A stretch of 64,000 nt of DNA. Origin: Paenibacillus peoriae KCTC 3763. GTDB taxonomy: Bacteria > Bacillota > Bacilli > Paenibacillales > Paenibacillaceae. Of the stretch, positions 27,361 through 35,822 are shown piece after piece. Both the position numbers and the translations under genes were made by a program. Under the pieces are notes generated by a model, which was given only the letters and a program-made list of their open reading frames with translations, had not been told where the DNA came from and did not search any database. Location of the stretch: contig NZ_AGFX01000047.1 of NCBI RefSeq assembly GCF_000236805.1, positions 1-64,000 of the forward strand. The letters run 5' to 3'. The stretch's first letter is position 1. Each line of letters starts with the position of its first letter.

Positions 27361-29871
27361 CTACTTTACCAGTTGCCCACGTGTAACACCCAACTGGTTC
27401 GTCGCCTTGAGCGTCTTCCAAACCTGGGTACCGCTGATTTCTCCGCGCAGGGCACGGTTGTAGAGATCGATAACCTCATGTACTTGCTCCGCTGTTTCCT
27501 CCAAAAACTCTACGCGATAGCGGGATACACCCAACTCCATAAAGTTGGACAGGTACTCGGCACCGGATTGCTCAATAGCATTGTATACCGTGTTGCGACA
27601 GCCTTCGTCCACGCGGACCGGGTGAGACATGCCAATCCGATCACGCAGGGAGGCACGATGATCCTCACAAGGGCGACCACAGTTGGTGTAGTCCGTACCT
27701 TCACTCATGAAGGTACAGTATACGCAGTGTTCGGTATGGAACATCGGCATATGCTGCTGAATAACGATCTCCAGCTTGTCAGTGCGCGTACGTCTCAGCA
27801 TATCGACCATCTGTTGGATGTTCAGATCATACGACGGCGTAACCAGATCACAGCCGGAGTCCAGGAACAGGTCAGCTGCTTTATGGTTAGCGATATTCAG
27901 TGAAAAGTCACCAATCAGCTGCGGGTGATGTGCACCCGGGTTCTCCAGGCGATGACGCATGTAGAAATACAGCGCGCCCGGATTGCGCACCAGCACAGCA
28001 TCCGGCTTCAGACGCAGGATGTTGTTGTGATAGCCGTTTTCGCCCGGCATGTGAATACGCGGGGTCACCAGCGCAATTCGGCGTCCTGCACCGTGTACGG
28101 CCTCTACAGCGGCCGGGAATTGCTTGATGAACTCGAAGTCGGCGTAGATGAACTCCACGCCGGCCTCCAGCGCAGCCTCAACCTGCGGCAGGCTGCGGCA
28201 CAGCGCGGTCAGCTCCGCCCGACCGCGTACCACAGACGATGCCGGAACGGATGCATCGCCATACACCTCTACCGCCCGCTTCGTGTATACGGGCGGTTTG
28301 GGGCGCTCGCCCGCGAGCAATTCCACCGCCTGACGGCGGATGCTGTTCAGCTCGCGCATCGGCACGATGACGTCCCCATGCAGATGGACGTCCAGCTCTT
28401 CCAGCTGGAACACCGTTCCGCCCAGTCGGCCGAACTGCTCTTCGAGCAGTTCGTGCGTCATCGGACGCTTCTGGGCGATTTCAAGTTCCAGCTCGGAATC
28501 CACGCGGACCGTTGTGCCCTTCTGCACGTCGGTCCACCAGGTCGACAGCGGCTGCCCTGGAGAGCCGCTGACACGCACATGTACCGGGAAGACACGGTAC
28601 GGCTTATCCGTTTCGTACGACTGGCGCAGACGCTTGTCCAGCGCCGGGTCGTTGGTCTTCCAAATGCGGTCGCCCACGTGTACACGGCGCAGATCCACAT
28701 CATTGCGTCCCGCAATGATGTCGATGATCCAGCCTTCTCCGGCCTCGCCTTCAATTTTTACGCCCTTGCGGCGGATATCGTATACGCGTCCGCCTTCTTC
28801 TTTTTGCGTAGGATCGCCCGCATCAAAAACAATACCATCGCCGCGCTTTAGCGGCGCATCAATACGGCATACTACACCATCACGAAGAATTTGTTCCACC
28901 CGGCCGAGATACACCCCCCGGCTTTTCGGGAACGTACCGTCAACCAGCTTTTTGTTATTCGTTCCTTCCAGAAAACCGTGCGTAAAGCCGCGTGAAAAGC
29001 TCTGCTGCAGCTCACGGATATCCTCTTTGCTCGTCTTGGACGTATCGCCATCAAAATACTTATCAATAGCCTTGCGATACTTGCTGACCACATTTGCCAC
29101 ATATTCAGGCGTTTTCAGTCGGCCTTCGATTTTAAAGGAAACCACACCTGCGTCGATCAACTCAGGCATCAAATCAATGGCTGCCAAATCCTTAGGGGAC
29201 AGCAGGTATGTCACATCGGCCATCGGCTTTTGCTCTCCATCCACCATCAGATCGTAAGGCAAACGACATGCCTGTGCACACTCACCACGGTTAGCAGAGC
29301 GTCCGCCCCACATTTCTGAAGTCAGACATTGGCCTGAATAAGATACGCATAACGCGCCATGCACAAACACTTCCATTGGAAGTCTCGCCTGATCGCCAAT
29401 TTTTTGAATCTGTTTCAGATTATTTTCGCGACCAAGCACGACCCGTTCCATATTGTACGGCTTCGTGAACTCTACGGCCTCCGGCGAGGTAATTGTCATT
29501 TGGGTAGAGCCATGGATCGGAAAATCCGGTGATATATCACGGATCATTTTCACCAGCCCCATATCCTGAACAATTAACGCATCGACACCGGCATCAATGC
29601 AGGCATCCACCAGTTCCTTGGCGTCCTCCAGCTCATTCTCAAATACCAATATATTGAATGTCAAAAAGCCCTTGACCCCGTAGCTATGCAGAAACGCCAT
29701 GATTTCGGGCAGTTCCTCCATGCGGAAATTGTTCGCCCGCGCCCGCGCATTGAACTTTTCAACTCCGAAAAAGATTGCATCGGCTCCATTCGCCACCGCC
29801 GCACGCATACAATCCCAGTCACCTGCTGGTGCCAGAAGCTCGACATCTTCTCTTCGTACTGCTGATTTCAT
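27361..29871 (-). CDS. U32 family peptidase-like protein (RlhA/YhbU type, with DUF3656 region)
   Basis: Residues 1-320 carry the U32 core: VELLAPAGDWDCMRAAVANG, FGVEKFNARARA, and the cysteine motif QCLTSEMWGGRSANRGECAQ-AC. The middle (about 380-490) matches the DUF3656 pattern found in long U32 proteins, and the C-terminal part repeats a barrel-like half with MPMFHTEHCVYC...GRPCEDH. Escherichia coli RlhA, a relative, hydroxylates a 23S rRNA cytidine with prephenate-derived chemistry, so RNA modification is as likely as proteolysis. The frame opens at 29973, but GGAGG lies 6-7 nt before the ATG at 29871, giving 836 aa. The middle is notably GC-rich compared with the flanks. Confidence 0.88.
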   Translation of the reverse strand: MKSAVRREDVELLAPAGDWDCMRAAVANGADAIFFGVEKFNARARANNFRMEELPEIMAFLHSYGVKGFLTFNILVFENELEDAKELVDACIDAGVDALIVQDMGLVKMIRDISPDFPIHGSTQMTITSPEAVEFTKPYNMERVVLGRENNLKQIQKIGDQARLPMEVFVHGALCVSYSGQCLTSEMWGGRSANRGECAQACRLPYDLMVDGEQKPMADVTYLLSPKDLAAIDLMPELIDAGVVSFKIEGRLKTPEYVANVVSKYRKAIDKYFDGDTSKTSKEDIRELQQSFSRGFTHGFLEGTNNKKLVDGTFPKSRGVYLGRVEQILRDGVVCRIDAPLKRGDGIVFDAGDPTQKEEGGRVYDIRRKGVKIEGEAGEGWIIDIIAGRNDVDLRRVHVGDRIWKTNDPALDKRLRQSYETDKPYRVFPVHVRVSGSPGQPLSTWWTDVQKGTTVRVDSELELEIAQKRPMTHELLEEQFGRLGGTVFQLEELDVHLHGDVIVPMRELNSIRRQAVELLAGERPKPPVYTKRAVEVYGDASVPASSVVRGRAELTALCRSLPQVEAALEAGVEFIYADFEFIKQFPAAVEAVHGAGRRIALVTPRIHMPGENGYHNNILRLKPDAVLVRNPGALYFYMRHRLENPGAHHPQLIGDFSLNIANHKAADLFLDSGCDLVTPSYDLNIQQMVDMLRRTRTDKLEIVIQQHMPMFHTEHCVYCTFMSEGTDYTNCGRPCEDHRASLRDRIGMSHPVRVDEGCRNTVYNAIEQSGAEYLSNFMELGVSRYRVEFLEETAEQVHEVIDLYNRALRGEISGTQVWKTLKATNQLGVTRGQLVK

Positions 29872-30154
29872 TATTGTCCTCCCTATATGCTGAAAACGAA
29901 GGATCACCCATTGGATCATCGTTGTTTTCAGGGCAGCTATGCTGCTTGTTTGAATCCTATCTGTTTCTATCATCCTGTCCGATCATCCACACTCTGAACC
30001 ATCGGTTCCCAGCATGAATTACATCCAACTCAAAAAATCCGCATCACAAACATCTGCGGCATAATCATTCTTATCTTGTAACCAATCTAGTGTACCAGAC
30101 TGCGCCCCAGGCTTCTACACTTTCCAAGCGATTCCTTCAAAAATACCATACTAA

Positions 30155-30201
30155 AAACAAAAAAACACCTCCATATCCGTCAAGCGGTTGCTTTGGAGGT
30201 G
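30155..30201 (-). terminator. minus-strand terminator
   Basis: CACCTCC and GGAGGTG pair around a 22-nt loop, followed by TTTTTTTGTTTTT on the minus strand. It lies about 360 nt after the stop of the stalk-domain protein gene and probably ends that transcript after the structured element. Confidence 0.75.
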
Positions 30202-30349
30202 AGTCATATAAAACTAGAAAGAAGCGAAGTGAATATCGCTGCTCAGACTACTTCTTAAAAAAGGAAAAGTAGGCAGGATAGGCAACCTAGTAAAACGTGC
30301 AGCCTTTGACCTTCCCTGCCTCTATCCCCTCCTTGAAAAATTGGCACTC

Positions 30350-30544
30350 TTGTGGCGGGTGCCAGCGGAGCGGGCCATTTGAATCCGTAGAAGCGTCAGC
30401 GTTCGCCTGAAAGCTTTCCGTAGGAAAGCTACTTCGGAAGCATATGCTTATGGGATTCTTACATATAAATCACTTATATAATCCAAGAATCCCGGGGCAA
30501 CAGCGATCGAAGGATCAAATGGCACGCGCAGCGCTCCCCCACAA
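30350..30544. repeat. about 195-bp imperfect palindrome with nested hairpins
   Basis: The ends TTGTGG...GCCATTTGAATCC (30350-30386) and GGATCAAATGGC...CCACAA (30512-30544) are inverted copies. Inside lie AGCTTTCC-GT-AGGAAAGCT (about 30411-30430), the palindrome AAGCATATGCTT, and GGGATTCTT/AAGAATCCC (30452-30493). No ORF is present. It looks like a small mobile or dispersed repeat, or a structured RNA in the 3' region of the neighbouring transcript. Copy number cannot be judged from this window. Confidence 0.55.
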
Positions 30545-30561
30545 ACTGCCTAATCTTTTCT

Positions 30562-32478
30562 CTACTTCACAAACATAAATGAATTGAGCGTCGAATCCAG
30601 TGCATTGGACTGCACAGCCGTGTTGTTCGCATCATTCAGCGTTGTTGTCACGGTATATGTTTTACCATTATGCTCCAGAACGATTTGGTGGCCTGTATAG
30701 CCGATGCCTTCCTCCACACGGTGGAATGTAAAGGACACGGCTGGAACACCAGCAAACGTCACGTCCTTAACCTCCTCAACCTTGAGGTTTTTATAGTTCT
30801 TTGCTTGTTTATCATAAAAGTCCTTGAGCTGGGACACGGTTAACTCAAATGATTGGTCATTGTCGATTTTGATGGAAAAGCGACCGCCAGTAAACTTGTA
30901 TTCTACATCGCCTAATTCAAATTGGTCGCTGACCGCTGTCCAAAACCGCGGAATATTGACCGAATATTCATAGACCTTGGATGTCTTTTTGACCGTTTTC
31001 GTTTTGTCTGTCAGATAGTCGTCTTCTTCCAGCTGTCCAAAGTTGCTCGCTACGGTCTGAAAATCAATTTGAAGCGAGGAAATGAGTGCGTTGAACTGGT
31101 CATTCCCTTTGTTTACTTTTTCCGGCACCGCGTATTCCGCCAAATAACGGTATCCATTTTGCTGAATCAGCACGTTGTACTGCTTGACCCATCCATCGCC
31201 AAAATTATAGCGGTATTCCTGAACCAACCCTTCAACGCCTGCAATCTTCATTGGATACGTCTTCTGTGCCTCATAAGCTGTGGACACAAATGAATCTTTC
31301 AGCCATTTTTGCAACTGCTGACTCCAGCTCTCCAATTTCCCATCCGCAGGAGCTGAGGTTACTTTCATATGGAAGCTTGATCCATCATTGCTCTCATACT
31401 GCATCCGCTGATCATCCATTTTCCAGCCTGCGGGGATACTGAGTGACACACCATAGTCCGGATTTCCGGCCTCACGTGTACCTCCTACGACGGTGGACAG
31501 GTCTTTGATGCTTTTATCCTGCGCATTAAAAGAGGTTTTGAAGGAATTTAATAGTACCGCATATTGGGCCAGATCTTTATAGTTCGTTGCTTTGTTATCG
31601 GAAAAATAAATCACATATAATCGTCCGTTATCATAATATTGACGATTTTCCCACAATACGCCGTCCGCATCCTTCGTAATAACACGAGCATAAGGCACCT
31701 TTGCTTTCGAGAAAGATTTTCGATCTACGACCGTTTCTCCCGTTTCTTTGGCATTCTGTACCAATTGTTGCAACAGATCATCCGCATTCAGTGGAACCGG
31801 CTGTGATGCTGCATGGACTTCCATATAATACGCGCTATTTTCGTCCATAAAGGTGGAAATACTCTCATCTCCACCTCCCTGACCAATGACGAGTCCTGTA
31901 GGATAGTTCATGGACCATTCGTAGTAACTGTTCCCGATCTGCGTCTTGCCCTCGTCATTATCAATGTTCGGCGTCTCTTCAGCTACTGTACCCGCCTCTT
32001 CTTGCGCTTCCATCCGAATGATGATGCCTGCACTATTCTTCTCCAGCTTGCCGCCAAGGCCTTCCGCTACTTGACGCAAAGGCACCATAAGGATACCTGA
32101 AGACATTTCCGGCGGAGCGGAAAGGGTCACCTTGTGGCCTCTCACCCAGGCTGTACGGCTACCAATAGTCAGCGATACGATGCGAGACCCGCTGCTGATT
32201 TTGACTACATTATCCTCAGCCAGCCGAATTTTGCTGTTAAATGCCTTTTTAAACACACCTGCCGGAACCATAAGTGCGCCACTCTTCGAGTACGGCTTCG
32301 TAATATTCGCCTTCTGACCGTTCACGATGGCTGTATTGCTGCCGCTTTGCAGACGCAGCTCCAATATGGTTTTATCACTACTATCTGCTGCGACTGCTGG
32401 CAAAGTGGAAAGCAGAAGGGACAATGCGACGGTGCCGACCCCCAGCTTACGCATCATTTTTCTTTGAATATGCTTCAC
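30562..32478 (-). CDS. Secreted protein with copper amine oxidase N-terminal-type stalk domain
   Basis: A Sec signal peptide (basic start MKHIQRKMMRK, hydrophobic core, PAVAA) covers residues 1-31. Residues 35-155 are the stalk domain common in Paenibacillus surface proteins: LRLQSGSNTAIVNG, KSGALMVPAGVFKKAF, GILMVPLRQVAEGLGGKLE. The remaining 480 residues repeat a PsbP/DUF1795-like unit three times (YEWSMNYPTGLVIG, YGVSLSIPAGWKM, YEYSVNIPRFWTAV), each starting with a Ser/Asn-x-P-x-W-type strand. GTG start with GGGAG 6 nt upstream. It follows the HtrA-like gene by 48 nt, so the two probably share a transcript. Function is unknown. Confidence 0.8.
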   Translation of the reverse strand: MKHIQRKMMRKLGVGTVALSLLLSTLPAVAADSSDKTILELRLQSGSNTAIVNGQKANITKPYSKSGALMVPAGVFKKAFNSKIRLAEDNVVKISSGSRIVSLTIGSRTAWVRGHKVTLSAPPEMSSGILMVPLRQVAEGLGGKLEKNSAGIIIRMEAQEEAGTVAEETPNIDNDEGKTQIGNSYYEWSMNYPTGLVIGQGGGDESISTFMDENSAYYMEVHAASQPVPLNADDLLQQLVQNAKETGETVVDRKSFSKAKVPYARVITKDADGVLWENRQYYDNGRLYVIYFSDNKATNYKDLAQYAVLLNSFKTSFNAQDKSIKDLSTVVGGTREAGNPDYGVSLSIPAGWKMDDQRMQYESNDGSSFHMKVTSAPADGKLESWSQQLQKWLKDSFVSTAYEAQKTYPMKIAGVEGLVQEYRYNFGDGWVKQYNVLIQQNGYRYLAEYAVPEKVNKGNDQFNALISSLQIDFQTVASNFGQLEEDDYLTDKTKTVKKTSKVYEYSVNIPRFWTAVSDQFELGDVEYKFTGGRFSIKIDNDQSFELTVSQLKDFYDKQAKNYKNLKVEEVKDVTFAGVPAVSFTFHRVEEGIGYTGHQIVLEHNGKTYTVTTTLNDANNTAVQSNALDSTLNSFMFVK

Positions 32479-32526
32479 AATAATCTCCCTTTAGCTGTAT
32501 TTGATAGATTCAAGATCCGTTTTCGT

Positions 32527-33774
32527 TCATTTTCCAGTGACAGCGGCCTCTTGAACTGACTCTGCTGCTTCCTTGGAAGGCGCTTTGCCGCCATCTTCGA
32601 CAGAATCCGATTCATTCGAATCCTCAAGATCTTCTCCCGACTGAATGGAATCGTAGATTTCACCATTATCCTGTGTCAATACCAGCTTGCGCTTCACAAT
32701 ATCACCATCCGACTGCATAAGCACGCTCACCGTTTGACCTGGCTGATAGCTTTTAAGCAACTCATTGACGTCGATTGCGGAAGCTACACGCTTTCCGTTA
32801 ATGCTGTACAGCTCATCGCCTTCCTTGATTTTGGCCTCGACAGCGTTCGCCGAAGTAATTTTCGTAACTTTCAAAGGGTCCTCGGTAGGCAAGCCGACGA
32901 TAGCTGACCAGCTCTCTTCCAGCCCCAAGCCAAGACTGGCACGCCGAACCTCGCCGTATTTGAAAAATTGGCTGATGACGTATTTTACCGTATCCGATGG
33001 AATCGAAAAGCCCATATTTTCAATACCGACCGCCGAAAATTTCATCGTATTGATCCCGATAACCTCGCCTTTGAGATTGACCAGCGGACCGCCGCTGTTA
33101 CCGGGATTGATCGCTGTATCACTTTGGATCAGACGGTAAGCAGCGTTGACACCACGGTTGAGTCCGCTGACGACACCCGAGGTGGCCGAATTACGAAGTG
33201 AGAACGAGATCGGCGTACCGATAGCTACCACCTGCTCACCCACCTGCAGACTGTTCGTAGAAGCTGCCAGGGTAGCGGACTTGAGTCCACTTGCCTTGAT
33301 TTTGACTAATGCCAAATCACTGACCGGATCGCTGTAGCTGTCGGTGATTCCATACGATTTTCCGTCCGAGGTTACGACCACGGCATCACCTAATCCTTCG
33401 ATAACATGCGCATTCGTGACAATCCATCCATCTGTCCGAATGATGACCCCCGTGCCGTGAGCCAGATTGTAGCGATCTCCTCCCGCTACTGTTTCTCCTG
33501 TGGCTGAACGGCCGATGATACCAACCACGGAAGGAGACACATTTTTAATGACCTGCGGAACACGATCGGCTGCTAATGTATATGTACCATTCACGCTGTT
33601 ATATGCGCCGCTAGTTCCCAATGCTTTATTCATATCGCTTACGTTGACATAGACCCCGCCATTAATGACCTTGGCCTTCAAAGCAGCTCCACTGCTGGCT
33701 GCACCTGCCGTTCCAGAAACACACAAAGCGCTGCCTAAAGCCAGAACAATCGCTCTTTTCCCCATCTTACGCAT
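32527..33774 (-). CDS. Secreted HtrA/DegP-like serine protease (S1C) with PDZ domain and short stalk segment
   Basis: After a signal peptide (residues 1-26) comes a truncated stalk segment (AKVINGGVYVNVSDMNKAL), then a trypsin-fold protease with the triad VTNAHVIEG (His), SDLALVKI (Asp) and NPGNSGGPL (Ser). A PDZ domain (about 285-370: VTKITSANAVEAKIKEGDELYSINGK) follows, then an acidic tail. It differs from housekeeping HtrA of Bacillus, which has an N-terminal membrane anchor, by being secreted and by its stalk. A role in quality control or processing at the cell surface is likely. AGAGG lies 12 nt before the ATG. Confidence 0.88.
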   Translation of the reverse strand: MRKMGKRAIVLALGSALCVSGTAGAASSGAALKAKVINGGVYVNVSDMNKALGTSGAYNSVNGTYTLAADRVPQVIKNVSPSVVGIIGRSATGETVAGGDRYNLAHGTGVIIRTDGWIVTNAHVIEGLGDAVVVTSDGKSYGITDSYSDPVSDLALVKIKASGLKSATLAASTNSLQVGEQVVAIGTPISFSLRNSATSGVVSGLNRGVNAAYRLIQSDTAINPGNSGGPLVNLKGEVIGINTMKFSAVGIENMGFSIPSDTVKYVISQFFKYGEVRRASLGLGLEESWSAIVGLPTEDPLKVTKITSANAVEAKIKEGDELYSINGKRVASAIDVNELLKSYQPGQTVSVLMQSDGDIVKRKLVLTQDNGEIYDSIQSGEDLEDSNESDSVEDGGKAPSKEAAESVQEAAVTGK

Positions 33775-34009
33775 ATATCACCATTTCCTCTCTAACATAA
33801 CCCTGTTCTATCAACTAGTCCAAATCTACCATAGAGGGGACATGCATACAAACGCTTTAAGCCCTATCTTTTTCTAAAAAAGCGCCGTTTGCCCTCATTC
33901 ACTATTTATATTATGAAATTACCAAATCCTTATATCAAAAAAATAAGCAAAAACGATAAATAATCGTTATACCATTTGGGCCATTCCTTCGTTTACGGGC
34001 ACAACCAAT

Positions 34010-34024
34010 TGTGATACCATCACA
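34010..34024. promoter_or_regulatory. TGTGAT-ACC-ATCACA palindrome upstream of the siroheme reductase gene
   Basis: Perfect 6+6 bp inverted repeat with a 3-nt centre, 49 nt before the reductase start. The arms resemble CRP/Fnr (TGTGA-N6-TCACA) and Rex sites, but the spacing here is N5. It also fails the TnrA/GlnR spacing. Probably an operator for a dimeric regulator; which one is unknown. Confidence 0.45.
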
Positions 34025-34072
34025 TTATATCTTAGTTATATTGTCGGAAATAAAATGAAGGAGGTTAACAGG

Positions 34073-35698
34073 ATGGCCTACGAACCAATCTGGACTGCTC
34101 ATCCAGATAAGCTAAACAAATTTGAGCTGGTCAAGCTGGAAAAAGACGGGCTCGACGTTATACGCACCATTATCGAAAACTATGCAAACGAAGGCTATGA
34201 CTCGATCTCTGCGGACGATATGGACCGTTTCAAATGGGCTGGTGTCTATCAACAAAAGCCCAAGGATGGCCATTTTATGATGCGTGTCCGCATCAACACA
34301 GGTATTATGACTTCAGCACAGGCACATGCGCTGGCCGACATATCCACGCTATATGGACGCGGTCTGGTGGATGTCACCACTCGTCAGGCAATCCAATTTC
34401 ACTGGCTGACGGTTGAAAGCTTGCCCGATATCTTCGAGCGATTGGAAAAAGTCGATTTGTATTCCTTTGAAGCCTGTGGAGATTGCCCGCGTACTATTGT
34501 CGGCAACCCGCTGGCTGGCATTGATCCCAACGAATTGGTGGATACCAGGGAGATTGTCGATGAAGTAAACCGTTTTTTCTTATTGAATCGGGACTTCTCC
34601 AATCTGCCGCGCAAGTACAAAATGTCGATCTCCGGCAATACGTACAACAACGCGCAGGCTGAAATTAACGACTTGTCCTTCACGCCAGCCATTAAGATCA
34701 TTGACGGGAAAGAAGTGATCGGCTTCCATGTGATGGTTGGGGGAGGGTTATCTGCCAAGCCACATTTGGCACAGTCACTGGATCTGTTTGTTCGCCCCGA
34801 GGAGGTACTAAAGGTTGCTATTGCCGTCACAACCATTTTCCGTGACTACGGCTATCGGGAAAAACGGCATCATGCCCGTCTGAAATTCCTCGTCACCGAT
34901 TGGGGCCCGGAAAAGTTCCTGACTAAGCTCACTGAGTATATCGGCGAAATGCCGGGACGGGGTGAGGATAAAACAATAGGCTGGCAAGCCGCCTATTTTG
35001 ACGGTGTACATTCTCAAGCCCAGGAGGGCCTGAATTATGTCGGTCTGAACGTGCCTGTCGGCCGTCTGAGCGCTGACGAGCTGCATGAACTGGCTGATTT
35101 GGCTGACCGCTATGGTGATGGACAGATTCGTACCACCATGTCGCAAAATATACTGCTGAGCGGCGTCCCGGACGACCAAGTGGATGAATTACTGAAAGCT
35201 CCTGTATTGCAGCGCCTGACACCACAGCCCAAGCATTTTATGAGCCGCACGGTTTCGTGCACAGGGAATGAATTCTGCAATCTGGCAATTGTGGAGACCA
35301 AAAAGCGGGCAGTTGACGTAGCCGAGTATTTGGATCAACACGTCGAATTGGATGAAAAAGTGCGTATCCATTTTATCGGCTGCCCAAATTCCTGCGGCCA
35401 AAAGCATATTGCGGACATCGGCTTGCAGGGCTCGCTTGTTAAAACCCCCGAAGGCTTGGTCGACGCGTTCGACATCGCTGTCGGCGGAGCACTCGGATCA
35501 GGTGCTCAGCTCAACAAAGCGCTTAAGGGGCGCGTGCGCGGGGATCAGGTTGGACCTGTCCTGGCAGAACTCATTCTGTACTACAAAGAAAATCGGAACC
35601 CTGGTGAAAGTTTTTACGCGTATGTACAACGTGTGGGTATTCCGGCTTTCCAGGAAAAGCTGTCTGCCATTTTACAGTCCAGCATCGTTGCATCCTAG
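34073..35698 (+). CDS. Ferredoxin-type nitrite/sulfite reductase (siroheme and 4Fe-4S)
   Basis: Six-electron reduction of nitrite to ammonia or sulfite to sulfide in the cytoplasm. The protein (541 aa) has the duplicated ferrodoxin-like and siroheme half-domains of the family. The iron-sulfur/siroheme cysteines are seen as CTGNEFC near residue 400 and GCPNSC near residue 440. HFMMRVRINTGIMT and TTRQAIQFHWLTVE belong to the first siroheme half. Nitrite versus sulfite cannot be decided by eye. The frame opens at 34055, but AAGGAGG is 8 nt before the ATG at 34073. It stands alone with its own terminator. Confidence 0.9.
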   Translation: MAYEPIWTAHPDKLNKFELVKLEKDGLDVIRTIIENYANEGYDSISADDMDRFKWAGVYQQKPKDGHFMMRVRINTGIMTSAQAHALADISTLYGRGLVDVTTRQAIQFHWLTVESLPDIFERLEKVDLYSFEACGDCPRTIVGNPLAGIDPNELVDTREIVDEVNRFFLLNRDFSNLPRKYKMSISGNTYNNAQAEINDLSFTPAIKIIDGKEVIGFHVMVGGGLSAKPHLAQSLDLFVRPEEVLKVAIAVTTIFRDYGYREKRHHARLKFLVTDWGPEKFLTKLTEYIGEMPGRGEDKTIGWQAAYFDGVHSQAQEGLNYVGLNVPVGRLSADELHELADLADRYGDGQIRTTMSQNILLSGVPDDQVDELLKAPVLQRLTPQPKHFMSRTVSCTGNEFCNLAIVETKKRAVDVAEYLDQHVELDEKVRIHFIGCPNSCGQKHIADIGLQGSLVKTPEGLVDAFDIAVGGALGSGAQLNKALKGRVRGDQVGPVLAELILYYKENRNPGESFYAYVQRVGIPAFQEKLSAILQSSIVAS

Positions 35699-35714
35699 AT
35701 GCGGCATCCAATAT

Positions 35715-35754
35715 CAGCCTGTTTGTATCTCATATACAAGCAGGCTGTTTTTTT
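35715..35754 (+). terminator. terminator of the siroheme reductase gene
   Basis: CAGCCTG...CAGGCTG, with TTTGTAT/ATACAAG extending the stem, followed by TTTTTTT on the plus strand, 17 nt after the stop codon. Confidence 0.92.
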
Positions 35755-35794
35755 ATGGCCACACAACTATTCCATATCGCCCTCGGGGACTCAC

Positions 35795-35822
35795 AAAAAA
35801 AAGACACCGGATTACTCCGGCA
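35795..35822 (-). terminator. terminator overlapping the end of the beta-propeller-like gene
   Basis: GCCGGA-GTAA-TCCGGT followed by eight T residues on the minus strand. The TAA of the hairpin loop is the gene's own stop codon, so the terminator begins inside the coding region. Confidence 0.8.

Larger units (their letters stand above)
29872..30561. other. 690-nt intergenic region with terminator and structured repeat
   Basis: No protein gene with a ribosome site was found here. It holds a strong minus-strand terminator (30155-30201) and a long imperfect palindrome (30350-30544), listed separately. GGCAGG at 30273 and CCTGCC at 30315 may form another weak stem. Confidence 0.6.

Noticed and set aside
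28340-29257. 305-codon plus-strand frame opposite the U32 peptidase gene
   Set aside because: It lies wholly antisense to a well-supported GC-rich gene, has no ribosome site, and its Ser/Arg/Pro-rich composition is typical of a shadow frame.
34010-34024. TnrA/GlnR site upstream of the siroheme reductase
   Set aside because: The TnrA consensus needs seven bases between TGTNA and TNACA; here there are five.
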